DNA of 26,614 nucleotides from contig CAZVFE010000020.1 in assembly GCA_964626405.1 (NCBI GenBank), positions 1 through 26,614 of the forward strand, written 5' to 3'. This document shows positions 24,646-26,614 of this stretch, piece after piece. Source of the stretch: CAZVFE01 sp964626405 (GTDB lineage: Bacteria > Bacteroidota > Bacteroidia > Cytophagales > Spirosomataceae). The notes beneath the pieces were generated by a model. It saw only the letters and a program-made list of their open reading frames with translations. It ran no database searches and was not told the origin of the DNA. A program made the translations under genes and the position numbers. Numbering within the stretch: the stretch's first letter is position 1; each line of letters starts with the position of its first letter.

Positions 24646-26409
24646 ATGTTTAGAAGTCATACTTGTGGTGAATTAAGAATAGAAGATTTAGGGAAAGAGG
24701 TTGAATTATGTGGATGGTTGCAAAGAACCAGAGACAAAGGAGGGATGATTTGGATTGACCTAAGAGATCGATATGGAATTACACAATTAATTTTAGAAGA
24801 AGGCAAGACTCCTTCTGCCATTTTAAACCTAGCCAGAGATTTATCTAGAGAATTCGTGATCCAAGTTAAGGGGATAGTAGTTGAAAGATTATCTAAAAAT
24901 CCTAAAATACCAACTGGGGATATCGAAATTAAAATTTCTGATTTAAAAGTATTAAATAAAGCGAAGTTGCCACCATTCTTAATCGAAGATGATACAGATG
25001 GGGGTGATGATTTGCGTATGAAATACCGTTATTTGGATTTAAGAAGAAATCCAATTAGAAAATCTTTAGAATTGCGCCATTTAATGGCCAAAGAAGTAAG
25101 AAATTACTTGGATAATCAGCAATTTATTGAAGTTGAAACACCTGTATTGATAAAATCTACTCCTGAAGGAGCTAGGGATTTTGTGGTTCCTTCTAGAATG
25201 AATCCTGGAGAGTTTTATGCTCTTCCTCAATCGCCCCAAACTTTTAAACAATTATTGATGGTTTCTGGGTTTGATCGTTATTATCAAATCGTAAAATGCT
25301 TTAGAGATGAAGATTTACGTGCTGATCGTCAACCTGAATTCACCCAAATAGACTGTGAAATGTCTTTTGTTGAACAAGAAGATATTTTGAATTTATTTGA
25401 GGGTTTAATAAAGCACCTTTTTAAAACTGTAAAAGGAGTAAATATCGAGGAAGTGCCTCGCATGACCTATGCAGATGCGATGAAATATTATGGTTCAGAC
25501 AAGCCTGATATTCGTTTTGATATGAAGTTTGTTGAATTAAAAGGAGAGGAAATTGACTTAACCTCAGGAAAAGATTTTCAAGTTTTTGATCAAGCAAATT
25601 TAGTAGTGGGAATTGGTGTTTCTGGTGCTGCTGAATATACTAGGAAACAGGTTGATGAATTAACTGATTTTGTTAAAAGGCCACAGATTGGAGCTAAAGG
25701 ATTAGTTTATGTACGCTATAATTTGGATGGAACATTCAAATCATCAGTTGATAAATTTTATGGAGAAGAAGATCTAAAAAAATGGGCTGAGACTTTTAAT
25801 GCTAAACCAGGAGATTTATTATTGATTTTATCTGGTGATGGAGATAAGGTTCGTAAACAATTAAATGAATTAAGATTAGAGATGGGATCTCGACTTGGTT
25901 TGAGAGATCCATATGATTACAAAGTGCATTGGGTCGTTGATTTTCCATTATTGGAATATGGGGAAGAGGAAGAAAGATGGTTTGCTATGCATCATCCATT
26001 TACTTCTCCAAAGCCGGAGGATATTCAAAATTTGTTGAATGGGGAATTGGGTAAGGTGAGAGCAAATGCCTATGATATGGTTATCAATGGAGTAGAAGTA
26101 GGCGGAGGGTCAATTAGAATTTTTGATAAGACCTTACAATCTAAAATGTTTGAAGTATTAGGTTTTACCCAAGAGGAGGCACAAGCTCAATTTGGGTTCT
26201 TATTAGATGCTTTTGAATACGGGGCTCCACCTCACGGAGGCTTAGCCTTTGGTTTTGATAGACTTTGTTCCTTATTTGGAGGAACGGATTCAATTAGAGA
26301 CTTTATTGCATTTCCAAAGAATAATGCTGGTAGGGACGTAATGATAAATTCTCCATCAATAATTGAGGAAAAGCAATTAAATGAATTATCAATTCAGATA
26401 AAGAAATAA
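24646..26409 (+). CDS. aspS: Aspartyl-tRNA synthetase AspS
   Basis: A cytoplasmic class II aminoacyl-tRNA synthetase that charges tRNA(Asp). Numbered from the ATG at 24646 it has 587 residues and starts MFRSHTCGELR, the standard bacterial AspRS N-terminus. A TTG at 24628 would add six residues and lies within a few bases of the predicted transcription start, so it is rejected. The anticodon-binding OB fold (about 1-105) contains VELCGWLQRTRDKGGMIWID. The class II core has IEVETPVLIKSTPEGARDF, RYYQIVKCFRDEDLRADRQP, EFTQID and, near the end, GLAFGFDRLCSLFGG. The bacterial GAD insertion lies at about 290-410. Strictly discriminating or dual Asp/Asn specificity cannot be told. The gene ends 19 bases before an intrinsic terminator. 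Confidence 0.96.
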   Translation: MFRSHTCGELRIEDLGKEVELCGWLQRTRDKGGMIWIDLRDRYGITQLILEEGKTPSAILNLARDLSREFVIQVKGIVVERLSKNPKIPTGDIEIKISDLKVLNKAKLPPFLIEDDTDGGDDLRMKYRYLDLRRNPIRKSLELRHLMAKEVRNYLDNQQFIEVETPVLIKSTPEGARDFVVPSRMNPGEFYALPQSPQTFKQLLMVSGFDRYYQIVKCFRDEDLRADRQPEFTQIDCEMSFVEQEDILNLFEGLIKHLFKTVKGVNIEEVPRMTYADAMKYYGSDKPDIRFDMKFVELKGEEIDLTSGKDFQVFDQANLVVGIGVSGAAEYTRKQVDELTDFVKRPQIGAKGLVYVRYNLDGTFKSSVDKFYGEEDLKKWAETFNAKPGDLLLILSGDGDKVRKQLNELRLEMGSRLGLRDPYDYKVHWVVDFPLLEYGEEEERWFAMHHPFTSPKPEDIQNLLNGELGKVRANAYDMVINGVEVGGGSIRIFDKTLQSKMFEVLGFTQEEAQAQFGFLLDAFEYGAPPHGGLAFGFDRLCSLFGGTDSIRDFIAFPKNNAGRDVMINSPSIIEEKQLNELSIQIKK

Positions 26410-26428
26410 ACTAAAATTAAACAAAATT

Positions 26429-26458
26429 AAAGGGCAACCAAAAAGTGTTGCCCTTTTT
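26429..26458. terminator. Intrinsic terminator after aspS, usable from both sides
   Basis: AAAGGGCAAC (26429-26438) pairs perfectly with GTTGCCCTTT (26447-26456) across an 8-base loop and runs into a T tract (26454-26458). The complementary strand also has an A/T-rich flank, so it could end both aspS and the convergent gene at 26471. It is the only strong terminator hairpin I find in the window. Confidence 0.85.
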
Positions 26459-26470
26459 GTTTAGGTAGTT

Positions 26471-26614
26471 TTATTGTTGAATTTTTAATTTATTTCTTAA
26501 TTTTCTAGCTCCTAAGCCAGCGCCAGCCATCAATAAAAGACTTATTCCTCCATCAACAGGGATTGTAGAATTACCAGATGTTGGTTCAGCAGCTAAATTG
26601 CTAGTGCTAGGATC
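26471..26614 (-). CDS. C-terminus of a PID-CTERM-type sorted surface protein (5' part outside window)
   Basis: Only the last 47 codons and the TAA stop are present, reading leftward from the window edge. The product tail reads DPSTSNLAAEPTSGNSTIP, then VDGG, then the hydrophobic ISLLLMAGAGLGA, then the basic RKLRNKLKIQQ. The tripartite order of P-[IV]-D-G-G, a short membrane-spanning stretch and a basic end matches C-terminal sorting tails seen on many small Bacteroidota proteins (annotated as PID-CTERM, from memory). It should mark the protein for membrane insertion and processing by an exosortase-like enzyme, which is not in this window. The polar Ser/Thr/Pro/Asn segment before it looks like a linker. 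The rest of the protein cannot be described. Confidence 0.7.
   Translation of the reverse strand, partial: DPSTSNLAAEPTSGNSTIPVDGGISLLLMAGAGLGARKLRNKLKIQQ

Noticed and set aside
1..26614. CRISPR arrays, insertion sequences, integrases, tRNA or rRNA genes, toxin-antitoxin pairs, phage-defence cassettes
   Set aside because: I looked for spaced direct repeats, transposase motifs and cloverleaf-like segments on both strands and found none that could be supported.

Overview
The window comes from an AT-rich member of the Bacteroidota, probably from the Cytophagales/Flavobacteriia side of the phylum. This rests on gene content: gliding-motility lipoprotein GldH, a DUF4293 protein, a cysteine-rich RicT/PSP1 protein and a C-terminus of PID-CTERM type. 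Several starts are also preceded by the Bacteroidota -7 promoter element TAnnTTTG. No ribosomal RNA, tRNA, CRISPR array, insertion sequence, phage gene or plasmid gene is visible. Genes are packed end to end and no stretch above about 110 bases lacks a gene.

Left part (1-3676): lptD (partial, minus strand, TTG start) is divergent from an envelope run of N-acetylmuramoyl-L-alanine amidase, an MCE/MlaD-like lipid-transport protein and the ribosomal protein L11 methyltransferase prmA. A long SNF2-family helicase follows (3768-6713). It meets a DtxR/MntR-family metalloregulator tail to tail with overlapping stop codons. The regulator is divergent from an Nramp manganese transporter (mntH), and the 87-bp space between them holds a near-ideal 30-bp palindrome directly upstream of the mntH -7 box, so a self-contained manganese uptake circuit is likely.

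Middle part (8758-19690): eight minus-strand genes lie almost without gaps, in transcription order recQ, purD, ricT, gldH, an Lrp/AsnC regulator, an RND membrane-fusion protein, an RND pump and ribD. DNA repair, purine synthesis, RNA processing, gliding, efflux and riboflavin synthesis may therefore share one long transcript. The only space in the run that could hold a separate promoter is the 35 bp before the membrane-fusion gene.

Right part (19759-26614): a Kdo-pathway arabinose-5-phosphate isomerase (kdsD type) and a membrane sulfatase of the LtaS/alkaline-phosphatase superfamily are read rightward. A DUF4293 membrane protein and a CrtD-like carotenoid desaturase are read leftward. aspS is read rightward and ends at the only clear intrinsic terminator in the window. 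The last 144 bases are the 3' end of a minus-strand gene whose product ends in a PVDGG plus hydrophobic segment plus basic tail.

Most of the window is conserved housekeeping DNA and I see no clear undescribed system. The most informative observations are the MntR operator arrangement, the PID-CTERM-like tail, the eight-gene mixed-function run, the repeated cysteine motif in RicT, and corrected start codons for lptD, gldH, kdsD, the DUF4293 gene and aspS.
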